In this document: piece after piece, positions 32,941 to 44,640 of the stretch
How the letters are laid out: the number at the start of each line of letters is the position of its first letter
How positions within the stretch are numbered: the first letter of the stretch is position 1
Origin: Cristatella mucedo
Taxonomy: Eukaryota; Bryozoa; Phylactolaemata; Cristatellidae
Length of the DNA stretch: 60,000 nt
NCBI GenBank assembly: GCA_009760855.2
Contig: WPIO01000012.1
Location: 6,571,501 to 6,631,500 of the forward strand
Direction: 5' to 3'
Translations under genes and position numbers: made by a program
The notes under the pieces: generated by a model
Seen by the model: only the letters and a program-made list of their open reading frames with translations
The model's database searches: none
Told to the model about the DNA's origin: nothing

Positions 32941-33519
32941 TTATCAGGGGGAGAGCATGCAGTTTAACTGGGTTGATCAATATTTTAGAGGGGCTACCGA
33001 AAAACTGAATAGTTCTAGACCTGTCGGATGAGGCTTGTGGTAAGGTTCGCCATGAGTGTGCAGCCACAGGCTCTCCAGTGGCGGGGCAACCGATGTATGA
33101 AAATGGCTGGCCGTATGCATTGCTGCATGCGCAGATGCAGGCACTCTGGATGACGGCTGCCAGTTCTTATTAAGGATAGTCTACAGAGGTTCCTGACGGC
33201 TCGCCTTCGGTGCAGAGCCACAGGCAGGCTTTAAAGCAGAGAAAGAATATCTCAGTTATTGGACAGGGTCTACCGAGCCCATGCTTGTAGCCCAGCTTGT
33301 AGCACGGTCTCACGTGCTGGTAAGAGGCTTGCCAGGCGGTGCCCATGAGGCTCGTAGCTTCAGTGTCTATCGCCACGGTCGAGCAGAGTTAGATGGGGTC
33401 CGAGTTAGAGGAAGCGACTGACTACAGAAGGCATTCTTTGAGTACAGCGATTCGGAGTCGATCACTTCAGGGCAGAGATGAACTCTTTCAAGATGCCTTC
33501 GGCAACTGCACCGACAGGA
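32941..33519. other. Intergenic, no gene recognised
   Basis: GC-richer DNA begins at once beyond the palindrome of copy B, showing the element edge. Short minus-strand ORFs (33015-33376) have no recognised domain. Confidence 0.45.
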
Positions 33520-35385
33520 CAGCTGTCTTTTATTAAGCATTCTGCATTTAAGCAGGTCACTAGTGATCTAGTCCTAAAGTTCGTATCGCAATCAAAGAAG
33601 ACAACAAGTCCTCTGGACCCTATTCCCACTGTCCTGCTCCTACGTTGCATTGATCTGCTGCTGCCATGCATAACTAACATCTTTAATATGTCATTAGCCT
33701 CACGTCATGTCCCAGCACCTTTCAAAAAAGCTGCAGTCAGGCCTCTTCTCAAGAAAGCAACACTAGACCAAGAGAACTTGAGCAACTACCGCCCAGTCTC
33801 CCTTCTACCATTCCTATCAAAGACACTGGAACGGGTCGTGGCAGACCAGCTGAACTCATATATCGAAACCTCATACCTTGCTAGTAAGTTCCAGTCAGTC
33901 TAGCTAATCTGGCTTTAGAGCTAATCACTCTACAGAGTCAGCATTGCTTAGGGTATACAACGACCTACTTAGGAATGCAGACATGGGTAGGTTCCCTGCT
34001 TGTTTTGCTCGATCTTTCGGCAGCTTTTGACACCATCGATCACAAAGTTCTTCTAGAGCGCCTCTCATCACGCCTGGGCATCACTGGCACTGCTCTGCAG
34101 TGGTTCAGGTCCTATCTCAGTGGGAGACTCCAGAGTATTGACGTGAATGGACAAAGATCATCTGAAGTACCTCTGAAATATGGAGTACCTCAGGGCTCCG
34201 TGCTAGGTCTGGTTCTTTTCACGGTTTATACGCTCCCTCTTGCTGATGTGATTGCCAAGCACAATCTAGGCTTTCACTTCTATGCGGATGACACGCAGTT
34301 GTACCTTTGCTTTGATCCCTCCCAGCCTTCGAGCACCTCAAATTCTCTCAACTCACTTGCTGCATGCATTCATGACATCCGCACATGGATGGCAGCAAAT
34401 TTTCTAAAACTAAACGATGACAAAACTAACTTGCTAGTTATGGGCAAACCCAATGTGATTCAGAGATTGGAAATGCTGTCTCTCAAAATTAGGTCTGCCA
34501 GCATATCTCCTGTCGAATCAGCTCGAAATCTAGGTGTCATAATCCAAAGCGACCTCTCGTTAGACGACCATATCAGCTCCACAGTCAAATCCGCCTATTT
34601 TCAGCTTCATAACATTGCTAAAATTCGGGCTTGTTTAGATAAAGATACCACGTCTAAGTTGGTCCATGCATTCGTGACATCTCGTCTCGACTTCTGCAAC
34701 TCACTGCTTACTGGTCTACCAGCATGTGCGATCAGGCGATTGCAGCCTGTGCAAAACTCTGCAGCTAGGCTTGTCTGTCGTGAGCGTCGCAGTTGCCACA
34801 TTACTCCACTTCTCGCCGACCTGCACTGGCTACCAGTCAAGAAACGGATTGACTTCAAGGTTTTTGTCGCTCACTTTTAGGTCCCTTCATTCTATGGCTC
34901 CAGCCTATCTCTCCGACATACTCCCCTATCAGGCCAAGCATCGTACCACCCGCTATTCGGAATCCAACAGTCTAGAAATACCTCGTACAAACCTTAAATC
35001 CTTTGGAGACCGTGCATTTAGTTCATATGCTGCCAAAGCCTGGAACTCCCTCCCGACCTGCGTCAGAACATCCCCTGACCTGACCGCATTTAAAAGGAAC
35101 TTAAAAACACACCTATTTAGGACAGCATTTAGTGGGTCCCTGTGATTCGTCCTTCACGTGCTTATGTGTGCTGACACTGTGCATGCTGCCAGTAACCACA
35201 TTTGCATGCTGACCTTGTGCATGTCACCCCTAACCATGTTATTCATTGTGTTTGTTTTTCAAGAATGATTTTACTTACCATTCAATTGCATTTCACTTTG
35301 CAGCAAATGTAAAGCACCTAGAAAGAGATTAAGTTCTCTGAGGGCGCTTTATCAAGTACATTATTATTATTATTATTGTTATTAA
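33520..35385 (+). mobile_element. CR1/L2-group LINE, best-kept copy
   Basis: The plus strand carries the whole RT. An N-terminal segment (to 33903) has NYRPVSLLPFLSKTLERVV. A 301-codon open segment (33975-34880) has LDLSAAFDTIDH (motif A), GVPQGSVLG (motif B), FYADDTQL (motif C), LNDDKTNLL (motif D) and LGVIIQSDLSLDDH (motif E). The C-terminal domain continues in another frame to a stop near 35145. A 13 bp duplication-like insertion near 33895-33908 and a shift near 34855 break the ORF. The 3' UTR ends in GGGCGCTTTATCAAG and (ATT)n at 35355-35385. The endonuclease part is missing, so the copy is 5'-truncated. Confidence 0.93.
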
Positions 35386-38300
35386 GCAGTTCAATAACCT
35401 AAAAAGCTCGGCGAGGTATGAACATTAACAAATTTCATCAATTGTTCTTGGTCTTTACTGGGATGCGGTGCTTGTATCTCACGTTTCCGGCGTTGGCTCT
35501 AGTCCGGTAGCAAGCAATCCCTTCTTACCAGCTGCTAGCGGGGGGGGGGAGGGGGTGGAAGCATAATCCATCTCTACCTTTAATAAGGCAGACTATTCAT
35601 TCGAGCTTCACTTTTTAAACTGCCTACACTAATACTGATCCTCGCCCGCTCTCCTTGCTCTAGCCCGAAACCTCGCCGAACCCTATGAGCCATAGTTTTT
35701 CAGTGAGCTGCAAACCATCCGTCGGTCAGTTCACACAGCCATGGCTTGCTATTGACGGTCGATAGTCTCAAGCAAATTTATTTAGAATAGTCTGAGCGCT
35801 GCCACTCAAAGAAAATCATAAATTTTTTCATAAAAAAGAAAACAGCGTCTATGAAGCATTCGCGTCCTGCCTGTATCAAAAATTGGAGGCCACATTAAAG
35901 GAAGCAGGCTTTTCTCCGTTTTTAAGCTGAGATGAAAGCTTTGGGACGTCATGTTTTCTATCAATTTCTGCTTCTCCATCGAAAGTCAAAGTTAAAAGCC
36001 TCGACGACTCTTGGCTAAGCGCTTTTATGTTTAAGTATACGCATTTTTGTGTGATTTAACTTTGAGCATCAGCAATTAGTCAGCCTAAAGCGGCTGCTAC
36101 CGATAGACTGATGGGTGGCAATATATATGAATGTTGTATTAAGAAGCGATCTAAAGGACTATCCCAGAACGTAGCGTCCGTATAGCGTCCTTAAGAAAAC
36201 TAAATTTGTGTTTGAGCACTTCGTAACACACTGCAGGGGAATCAATTGCCGTGAGTAGATGGCAAGTAAATTATCGTGAATTGTTAATTATCATCCACGC
36301 ATGCAAAGTAACGCAAAAAGACACTCGAGGCCACCGGTTAGTTAGACCCCTGGCTAGCGACATGGATTTATCGTCGAGCGATATCATCCGCAGATGCCAA
36401 TTCAAAGTATACCGAAGGAAAACTGGGCCACACGGTAGCCTCAGAGGAACCGATGCGCGTTTAGATGACTACTAAACGATGCAGCGTCGAGCAGGTATTT
36501 ACAGAAGCCAGATGCGAGTTCCGCACTTTTGCCGCATGCGAACTGAAGACCCTATCAACAAGAGATTTCAAAATTAGTGCAAGGAACGGCCAGATGACTG
36601 GAAGCCCAGAAGCGGATAGTGCCAACTGGAGAAGCAAGATGTTTGGATAGGCAGAGTAATGAAAACTAGTAAGGCGAAAAGCCGGCCAGAGCGTGGATCT
36701 CTAAGTCAATGAGACGCTTGATTCAGAGCTTGTGAAGCTCAGACGGCAGTGATCTGATGAGGCTGCTATGCTATTGCTGACTGACCAATATGGCCGTAGT
36801 TTTAAACCACTACTTTCGCGTCCCACGTCCGGGCTTAAAGAGTGCTGCACAACGCCACCAACATACTTGGCCAATTCTAGTCTTTAATGAATGCTCACGA
36901 GCCAGCTCAATAGTATAGCTTCAAGTTATTAAATGTCATGCTGAACGATCGGAGTAGGCTCATCATTTTGCTGACCTCTGGTGTGCATTCCGGCATCAGT
37001 ACGGATTCTGAATTTAGTGTGTTGAAACTGCAAAAACTGGTTTAACATAGTGGGTGATATCTTAATAGTAAGATCTGAGTAGTGTCTCACTTACTTAACA
37101 CTCAATCAATCTTAGATAATTAACTTTATCATTTAATTCATTTCCCGCGAAGTGTGAATTTATGTATTCCTCAGGCGCTACACCGCGTTGTCTTGTATAC
37201 CTCTACTTGTTTTGGGGCTAATTTTTGTGTGTGCATCCTGTGAAGGAGCTGCAAATTTACAGCAATGCATAGTATTTTATTTAGGTCGGATCTCTGCAGA
37301 ACCGAAATGATCTCTTGCGAGCATAAAAATCTATGCATGCAGTTTAGTGACTTTGCCTCCCTTAATGTCTAATCAGTTGATCGATTCAATCGCCTAGATG
37401 ATCACTCCGATTAAAGTGTCTGCTTCAGGACAGGAAACTGCATCTTAAAGGCCGGGTTTAACTTCTTTGGAAAAACTGAATGCCGTTTCAACAAGAAGAA
37501 CAATAAGACCTTCAAGAGCTCGCCTCCTTTGCCGTGAAAGAAATGGAGTTTGAATGCACGATTGGATTCATTAGGACTTATCAGGTGAGCCCTTACTCGT
37601 GGAACATCTTTAGTGAAGAATGCATGACTGTATTAAAAAGGAATTGGGCGCTGAGGCATAGTCGCTACGCTGAGCCTGAGCATGCGCATGCGCCGTTTTC
37701 CTCCACTTCAATTGCAGTGAAACCACGAGCTCCTTGGGGAGGATCTTTGCGGATGACTAATAGGAAAATTGACAGGAACCTTACGCAAAACTCAATCGTG
37801 TCAACACGTCTAATCCTCCTCCTCCTCCTCCTCCTCCTCCGTCCGACTGACCCCAAGGAAAACTGGCAAACAGAAAAACAGCCACGTAAATGTATCTTGG
37901 GCATTAATGGTTTCCATACAGGATTTTGGCATGGCAGATTGGCATGGCTGTCAGAGCATAGCAATGCGAAAGCATATGTTAATGCACAGGTGCACTTTTA
38001 TGTCTGTCAGCAGCGTTAAACAGCCATTCGGGAAAATCTTTATGCTGGCCAGTTACCTATAGCGTGCTCAAAGTCTAAGCGGCTCGTGGTGTTTCTGCTG
38101 TTTCTAATATAATTCTGCTCCTCACCCAAGAATGAGACAGCGATGGAAGCATAGGTTCGTCAGTGCGAATGTTCTACTATAGAGTGGATAGAAGGAGCAG
38201 AGCAGGGCGGCTATACGGGACTTGCACGAGTCGGTAAAATTAGAGAGAATATATCTTCTTTTCGCAAGGTTTACGTAGAATGTCAAATTCTAGAAAAAGC

Positions 38301-38776
38301 TGCGAAAAATATTATGCCACTGGTAGTTTTTAATGAAAGATTTGGGAACGCTAGTTCATCACAACAAGCACAAAGGGGGGGGCGAGTAAACTGGCGGTGA
38401 TGGGAGCAGTTCCGTTAAGTATGCAGGTGAAGAGGCTCGTTTGAACTTGTTTACAAAGTACTTGAGAACAAAGTACTGTCTAGATGTGACTGTTCGCACA
38501 GTTAATAAGAGACGCGTCTGGAGTTATATCCGCAATTCCTCTGCATCAGGCTATTTGGCACCAGAACTTGGCAATCAACCCGTGGGAAGTGGCGTGCAAC
38601 TACTGTGCTGTACTAAAAAGCCTTGGTACCGACGACTGAATTCGATTGCATCCCACTTTAAGACACACGTTTAAGCCTAAGTTATAGCCTTGGCCTGCTA
38701 CAGTTGGCCACTTGGGTACTTACAGTAGTGGCTGGGCTTACTCTGCTGGACCTCTCTGCAGCACTATCTCCTGTGA
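35386..38776. other. Intergenic, no gene recognised
   Basis: About 3.4 kb without a supported gene. A poly-G run lies at 35540-35548 and a (CTC)n run at 37814-37838. The longest ORF (37534-38019, plus) is interrupted in sense by the CTC run, coding poly-Leu, and shows no domain. Confidence 0.5.
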
Positions 38777-38963
38777 CAGAGGTTCTCTCAACCTGTGGGT
38801 CGTGACCCCTTTGGGGGTCGAACGACCCTTGCACAGGGGTCACCTAAGACCGTCGGAAAATATGCATTCCACATTTTGCACGCAATCATTTTATGGTTGG
38901 GGGTCGCGACAACATGAGGGACTGTATAAAGGTTCGCGGCATTAGGAAGGTTGTGAACCACTG
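38777..38963 (+). mobile_element. SPIN-like nonautonomous hAT element (MITE)
   Basis: Left end CAGAGGTTCTCTCAACCTG and reversed right end CAGTGGTTCACAACCTTCC form hAT-type inverted repeats. Internal blocks CCCTTTGGGGGTCGAACGAC, ACAGGGGTCACCTAAGACC, TTATGGTTGGGGGTCGCGAC and GGCATTAGGAAGGTTGTG match my memory of the SPIN (SPACE INVADERS) hAT family, known for wide horizontal transfer. Flanks TCCTGTGA and TTCTACGA are a degenerate 8 bp target duplication (5 of 8). Confidence 0.78.
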
Positions 38964-40497
38964 TTCTACGACGGCGCTGGATGCAGTTTCGGTTTCTGCG
39001 ACCGAAGATAATCATGTGAAGCAGGAACAGTACTTTATTTCATTCACTTCTCAGTGCAAACAATATTGTTCGCAGTAAAACCTAAATGAACCGGTTTATA
39101 TTTCTCATATGCCAAAGGTAATTCGAACAAATTTTCGTGATCAAACCAACCTTGGGTGTTCTAATAGCTCCTAGCCGTGCTGCGATGCAGTCAAGTTTGG
39201 TGATCGAGGCGAACGATGCATACGGACAAGGACGTATCTTACGTGTATCACCGTTTTATTTTCTAATGAATCGTAAGCTGCTGTTGTATAACAGTGGCTC
39301 CGGCGGTGGCTGTTCTTATAGATTCTCACGGAGACAGGAGACACAGTGCAGATGTGTTCGGTAAACGAGACTCATCCCTCAACTCGCACGTATACGAGCT
39401 GGCTGACTTACCGCAGATGGGGGAGTGCAGCTTGATGGCAGGCTGCATCCTGACATCAAGGGCCGGATGCTGATCCGAATCAATTGCCCAACCACCTGCT
39501 GCAGGTGGTTGGGGGTCATACATTAGTGGCCGATGCTGTTCGCTAATTCAATCGCAGAAGCAGCAGGCGTGCACACCGCTGCCTGCTGTGACCAGCCGAT
39601 CAATGACCAGTCTAGCAGCTACTCCATCATGTCCAACAGATACATTCATGTTTCGGCCGTCGAAATGATTAACTGGAGGCAGAAGCAGTTCTGGTTTGCC
39701 AAATACTATAGTTAGCAATACGAATCCTCGACTCTTTGCTCCCCTAGGATGTCTAGCGGTAGGATATTTTTCACTGGCAACATGCACTAGCCATTACTCG
39801 GCATTGAGCAGAATCAAGGTGGATCGATCGGAATGCAGACAGCACCCAATTATTGCTGTATGTTGTTGCCGGAAAAGAAAGCTCTAAAAGATATGGCTGG
39901 CGATATTTTCTATGCAATCATTCGCTCGGCTTCGAAAGTTGAGTACGATTGCAGCGGCTCATTAAGCTGGAACGGAGCTACGATCTTAACGCGCAGATGC
40001 GTTAAAGCAAGCATCGTGCCACTTGCGACCACCACAGTTCTTCCGGCAGCCGGAAAGGAGAGACTATGAACAGCGATACTACTCCCCCCAATGCAATTTT
40101 CATTAAAATTTCGCTACTTGTCCGAGGGCCACTTTTTTCTTGTGGCTCCGGGTTTCGTCTGTGCTCAGCGACTCCCTGCGACGCCTAGCGACGGGTTGCT
40201 ATATATGAGGCCGCTCTCTGCCTCTCACACTAAACCTGTGCATTGAAGTATTGCCACAGCTTGTGTGGCAAATGTTCAGACTCTCCAAGTCCGATCATAA
40301 AAGAAAGTGGCAAGTTTTCGCCAGAGCTGGTGCTGCCAATTGTCGAGCTGCTAAGCAGCAGAGCTAAACGTCTCACTCAAGCTTAAAACCAACCCAGAAC
40401 TTTCACCGTCATCTTGAATCGTCATTTATTCACTTACGATTAAAAATTATCAAGCTGCTGCTATTAATAAGTAGACAATCTTTCTTTCAAGCATTTA
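38964..40497. other. Intergenic, no gene recognised
   Basis: Apart from the 27 bp palindrome, nothing is supported. A TATATAT box near 40200 with a TCACACT initiator-like site about 28 bp on is promoter-like, but no ORF follows. Confidence 0.4.
39487..39513. repeat. Perfect 13 bp inverted repeat with 1 bp spacer
   Basis: CCCAACCACCTGC and GCAGGTGGTTGGG flank a single T. Each arm holds an E-box (CACCTG / CAGGTG). The site could extrude as a cruciform or bind a dimer. No adjacent gene is recognised. Confidence 0.75.
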
Positions 40498-40552
40498 TAA
40501 ACTGCTTAGATAAAGATTTAGCTCTCTTGAAACGCTGCATAAATGAATTTTT
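40498..40552 (+). mobile_element. SINE/LINE 3' tail fragment
   Basis: AAAGATTTAGCTCTCTTGAA then ACGCTGCATAAATGAAT resembles the SINE 3' end at 6625-6672. Only the tail remains. Confidence 0.5.
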
Positions 40553-41534
40553 AGTATTTAAGTTGATATTGCACTGGTTGATCTTAACCGGTTATCATAT
40601 GCAGGTTATCATATGCCCCGGAGATTCAAACGCTTTTAACGAGATATGGGGATATGCCAGAAGCCGATAATGAGTAAGATAAGGTAGGCGTTGGCCGATT
40701 GAAATATATCGACAACTCGTGAAATGATTAAAATTTTGAACGGAGTGAAATACCTAAGTCGGTGTGGTTCTGCAAGACATTCAAGTCGACGCTACCACCG
40801 AGTTAAACAGCAGTTTCTAGCAGTTGCAGTGATCTTGTCCAGCATTAGGGCGTGGGACCAGCTAATGCGTCTTCCTAAGCCACTTTTAGCAGAATGAGCT
40901 CCGGAAGGTGACTCTCGTCTCCGGTGTTGATGCAGACCTGTCAAGTCGGGGCTCAGGTGGCTTTCAGCTCTGCTCTATCAATGGGAGGGTGAGTTGATAT
41001 TTTTAGTGGTGATAAAAGGATGCCATAAGTCAAACGGAAATGCCTGTCCCCAGGACAATTCAATAGTGAACCGGAGCCACATGGGTGTAGCCTAATCCGC
41101 GATTAGGGCGAAAAGAAAAGCTTAGCGATTCTTGAGGTAACCAGGGCCGGTCACATGGTACGGGTTGTAGGGCGGATAGTCTGATGACTAGGCACTAGCG
41201 CCGACAGGTCTGTGTGGAGCCACCGGTAGCACCCACTGTAGCTTGTTTCAACATCTACACAGCCTCTCTCAGTACATTAAGCTTGTGACGTGGAACGGAG
41301 ACGAGTGGATACATCAAATAATGAACGTATATTATATACACAAACTCTACGGTTGCACCAACATCTATGTGCCTTTCTTGTGCTGCTAGCATGCCTCTCT
41401 GTATCTTTTCAGCTCGATGCTGGGGCTGGCCATTTCACCAAGAGTATCAGCACTCGATTCTCCCGGTCTTCTTTATACTTCGGGTACAAATAAATCAAGT
41501 GGTAAATTTTTCGTGACGAAATTACGATGACACA
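40553..41534. other. Intergenic, no gene recognised
   Basis: A 14 bp unit GGTTATCATATGC(A/C) occurs twice in tandem near 40590-40617. The stretch 40820-41250 has the look of old transposon sequence but no protein motif, so it is left unassigned. Confidence 0.4.
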
Positions 41535-41692
41535 TTTTTTATAATGCATTTGTATAGCGCCCTAAAAGAACGTAATCTCTATTCGGGTGCGTCACATGTG
41601 CCTCCACGTAGGCTCCAGCCCACGACCTCGGCCACACACGGTTGGGGCGAGCGCCTTAACCACTCACACACGCTGCCTCGAACGCAGAATGG
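41535..41692 (-). mobile_element. tRNA-derived SINE, copy 2
   Basis: On the minus strand an A-box-like GTGTGAGTGGTTAAGG lies near 41655-41672, and a B-box-like GGTCGTGGGCTGGAGCC near 41615-41632. The tail ATTACGTTCTTTTAGGGCGC then TATACAAATG matches copy 1. The left edge is T-rich. Confidence 0.8.
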
Positions 41693-41894
41693 CTTTTAGT
41701 GTAATTCCATTTACTCGTCCTGAGACGTTACAAGCGCAAGACTACGAGGGAGACTGCTAAGTCGGTTTGAAAAATTTGTACGCATGTTTATCCTCATATT
41801 TGCATCTAGGTCACCCGTCCGACTACATGTCAATGCGTAGGACTGTGTCACATGTACGGTTGCGACAGAAATGTAATCTCAAATTGTAGTAAAT

Positions 41895-41930
41895 GTTAAT
41901 TAATAATAATGCACTTGATAGCTTTGCTCT
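41895..41930 (-). mobile_element. Very short LINE tail fragment
   Basis: TTAATAATAATGCACTTGATA followed by TGCTCTTA resembles the last 30 bp of the LINE (minus orientation). It is too short to be sure. Confidence 0.35.
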
Positions 41931-42104
41931 TAGGTATGCAAGCCATTACAATATTCTACTTTTTTAGGCTCACCTCGGCATTGTGGGGTCAAACATAAAA
42001 ATCTCTCTGCGCTGCCAAAAGTAGTTGCCTCCTGCCAACTCATTTGAATTTCGATTTTTTATAGTATTTTACTTCAGGCCAACATAAAGCCATCTTTTGT
42101 CAGC

Positions 42105-42121
42105 TGCTCTCTCTTTCTCTC

Positions 42122-42165
<44 letters not shown>

Positions 42166-42281
42166 CTCTCTCTACTCCCTCTCTCTCTCTCTCTCTCCCT
42201 TTCTCTCTATCTGGAATATTTCAGGCCGGTAGTGCTCAAAATGGAGCTCTCACTCTCACGCTCTCTCTCGCTCGCAGCGTG

Positions 42282-42313
<32 letters not shown>

Positions 42314-42384
42314 TTCACTGTCTCTCTATGCATCTCTCTCTATATCTCCGTATCTCTTTGTCTCTTTTCTCTCTTTCTCGCTCG

Positions 42385-42477
<93 letters not shown>

Positions 42478-42495
42478 TCTGTATCTCTCTCTCGA
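42105..42495. repeat. (CT)n microsatellite, long and interrupted
   Basis: Nearly continuous CT/TCTC dinucleotide repeat, broken by a non-repeat stretch at 42205-42270. ORFs over it (poly Ser-Leu, or poly Arg-Glu on the minus strand) are artefacts of the repeat. Confidence 0.95.
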
Positions 42496-43672
42496 CACTC
42501 ATTGCCTGCTCGGATTTTCACTCGCGGTTGGCTACGGTGCTGCTGATTTCGGATTACATTTAAAGTATCTCAGTATAACCTGAAAATTTAGAATTAATCT
42601 TTTAAAAAGAGCCGACATCCAACTAAATTTGCTTATAGTTTTACTTTCTTTATAAGCTCACGCTCCGACCAAGCTTAACTGGATTGCTTTCCTAATGCTG
42701 GTCAGTTCGTTTTGGCAGCTCAACTTCCATTGTCCATCATCCAGTATCGTGTTGAATTCAAAAACTACAATAAATTGATTGCAATTACCTACCTACCTTT
42801 CAATGTTCATGTAAATACATTTTTAATTAAAGAATCTAGAATGATCGATCAAACTGCTTTAGCCGCCACTATTCTCATTGCCTAAGCTTGGTTTTTCAGA
42901 ACCTCGATGAACGTAATAGGTGACTGTAAACAAAAAGTCCAAGTTACCGACTTTTCACTTCTCATTAAAATTTTGATTTGACGATTCGTCACTATCACAA
43001 AGTAAACTTTGCCTGAATCAAGCTTCTTCATGGATATCTTGGAACTGATTCGGTCTTTTTGAAAGCGACCAAACCTTTGACCAAGCAACCCAATCGCTAG
43101 AGATTTTTACAGTAGCAGAACAGTCAATGTAGCTACTATACTTTAAGTATGTCAGTAAGGTTATGCGATCATTTGAATACTGAAAACTATTTTGAAGCAT
43201 ATTTGAGGGGTAAAATTTATTTTTTCGGGTGGATCAATAAATTTGTCTCGTCTTAACATGCCGGACTGTTAGACTGTCAGAGCGAGACCTTTCGTGCTGA
43301 GGACGTCACTCCATGATGAATGACTCCGTAGCAGCTGTCTATGCATGAGCCATTCCCGAAAGTCACGATGAACGTAGTATCCTCGATTGAAAAAATAGGC
43401 TTTAATTGTGCGATCTGCCCAGTGTAATCAGTCAGGCTTGTGCCCCTCTGAAGAACCAGAAAACCCCACAAAACACTAAGCTTTCACTAGACTGGCTTGC
43501 CGCCAGCGGCACGTCGTCGTCCACGATCCTCCTTCTTGCCTGCCTGCGAAGAGCCAATGTCAAAGCTCCACGCCAGCATTTTCACAACAATTGAATGCGG
43601 CCATAGCCAGAGCTCCTAAGGCGGGTGCGCGATATGCTTTTCAGGCTGCTGGTAGAGAATAAAATAAACAAC
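42496..43672. other. Intergenic, no gene recognised
   Basis: Moderately AT-rich, only short ORFs on both strands without domains. Confidence 0.45.
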
Positions 43673-43803
43673 TAACTCATTTATATAGCACCCAAGAGAA
43701 CGTTATCTCTATTCGTGCGCCTCACGTATGCCACGAGGCTCGAGCTCACGACCTCGGCTAGGACTTGGTCGAGGTCAGTACCTTAACCACTGGCACAAAT
43801 CTA
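43673..43803 (-). mobile_element. tRNA-derived SINE, copy 3
   Basis: On the minus strand GTGCCAGTGGTTAAGG (A box region, about 43780-43795) and GGTCGTGAGCTCGAGCC (B box region, near 43737-43755) precede the shared tail AACGTTCTCTTGGGTGCTAT and ATAAATGAGTT. Confidence 0.8.
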
Positions 43804-44530
43804 CTCAATGTAAGTCGCGATGAGGCTTTCAGAACGGCCACTTTCTATTTCAGCTCTGGTGTCTGAGCTGGTGTATAGCCATTTTTTACTCTGACCAATT
43901 CCTTACTGGCTTGTAAAAAGTGTTAGTTAGCAATTAGTTAATAAGCCAGACTTGGAGGGCATTGCTTGCATGAAGAAGTAGCTTGTTTGAAATCATAGTT
44001 TCTCTTAAGCCTTGAAATAATGAACAACCAAAGCATAATACCGACCGCCGAAACGTATGGTAAAGAGGCAGTGCGTGGATTTTGAAAAGTAAAAAAGATA
44101 GAACAAATGTGTACACATCTTACCTGCGAAGAAAACTTAAGCTATTTGCTGAACGTAAGCGATAGAAATTACCCGTTGCCGTGTGACCCCACATATCAGT
44201 CACTTTCAAAGCTAGTTTCAATATCTTTTCTGCGTAAATGACAATACCGCAGCTACAGCGCTAAAGAAAAATCTTTGTCTCTTAGCTCAACTGCACTTGT
44301 TTTTGCATTTCACTTCGCAAACTTTCTTGAATTTCTTATGGTTTTTCAAAATCCACAATTAAGAGTAACTACGAGACTCTTAAAATTAGCTCGCATAACC
44401 CATTATCGGGCCTGCACAAGCTTTTGATTAAGTAACGCGACGTAAGGAAGTTTTGTTGCCAAATTTGATGATTTGATCTTTAGGTAGCTAAATAAACAGC
44501 TTAGTAATTTATGTGCGACTCTGATATTAT
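43804..44530. other. Intergenic, no gene recognised
   Basis: No domain-bearing ORF, repeat or RNA gene is seen. Confidence 0.45.
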
Positions 44531-44640
44531 TCACCATTCAATTGCATTTCCCTTTGCAGCAAATGTAAAGCGCCTAGAGAGAGATTGATTTCTCTGAGAG
44601 CGCTTTATCAAGTGCATTACTATTATTATTATACGTCAGT
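44531..44640 (+). mobile_element. LINE 3' end fragment (about 110 bp)
   Basis: CACCATTCAATTGCATTTCC, CAGCAAATGTAAAGCGCC and the GCGCTTTATCAAGTGCATTA end with an ATT tail match the last 110 bp of the family. This is an extreme 5' truncation. Confidence 0.88.

Noticed and set aside
37534-38019. 161-codon ORF
   Set aside because: It depends on a CTC repeat coding poly-Leu; no domain, start context or splice context supports it.
40195-40235. TATA box plus initiator
   Set aside because: Promoter-like spacing but no transcript or ORF downstream; such matches are common by chance.
42097-42563. Long ORFs of Ser-Leu and Arg-Glu type, also at 54601-55323 and 57632-58172
   Set aside because: They are translations of CT/GA microsatellites in several frames on both strands, not proteins.
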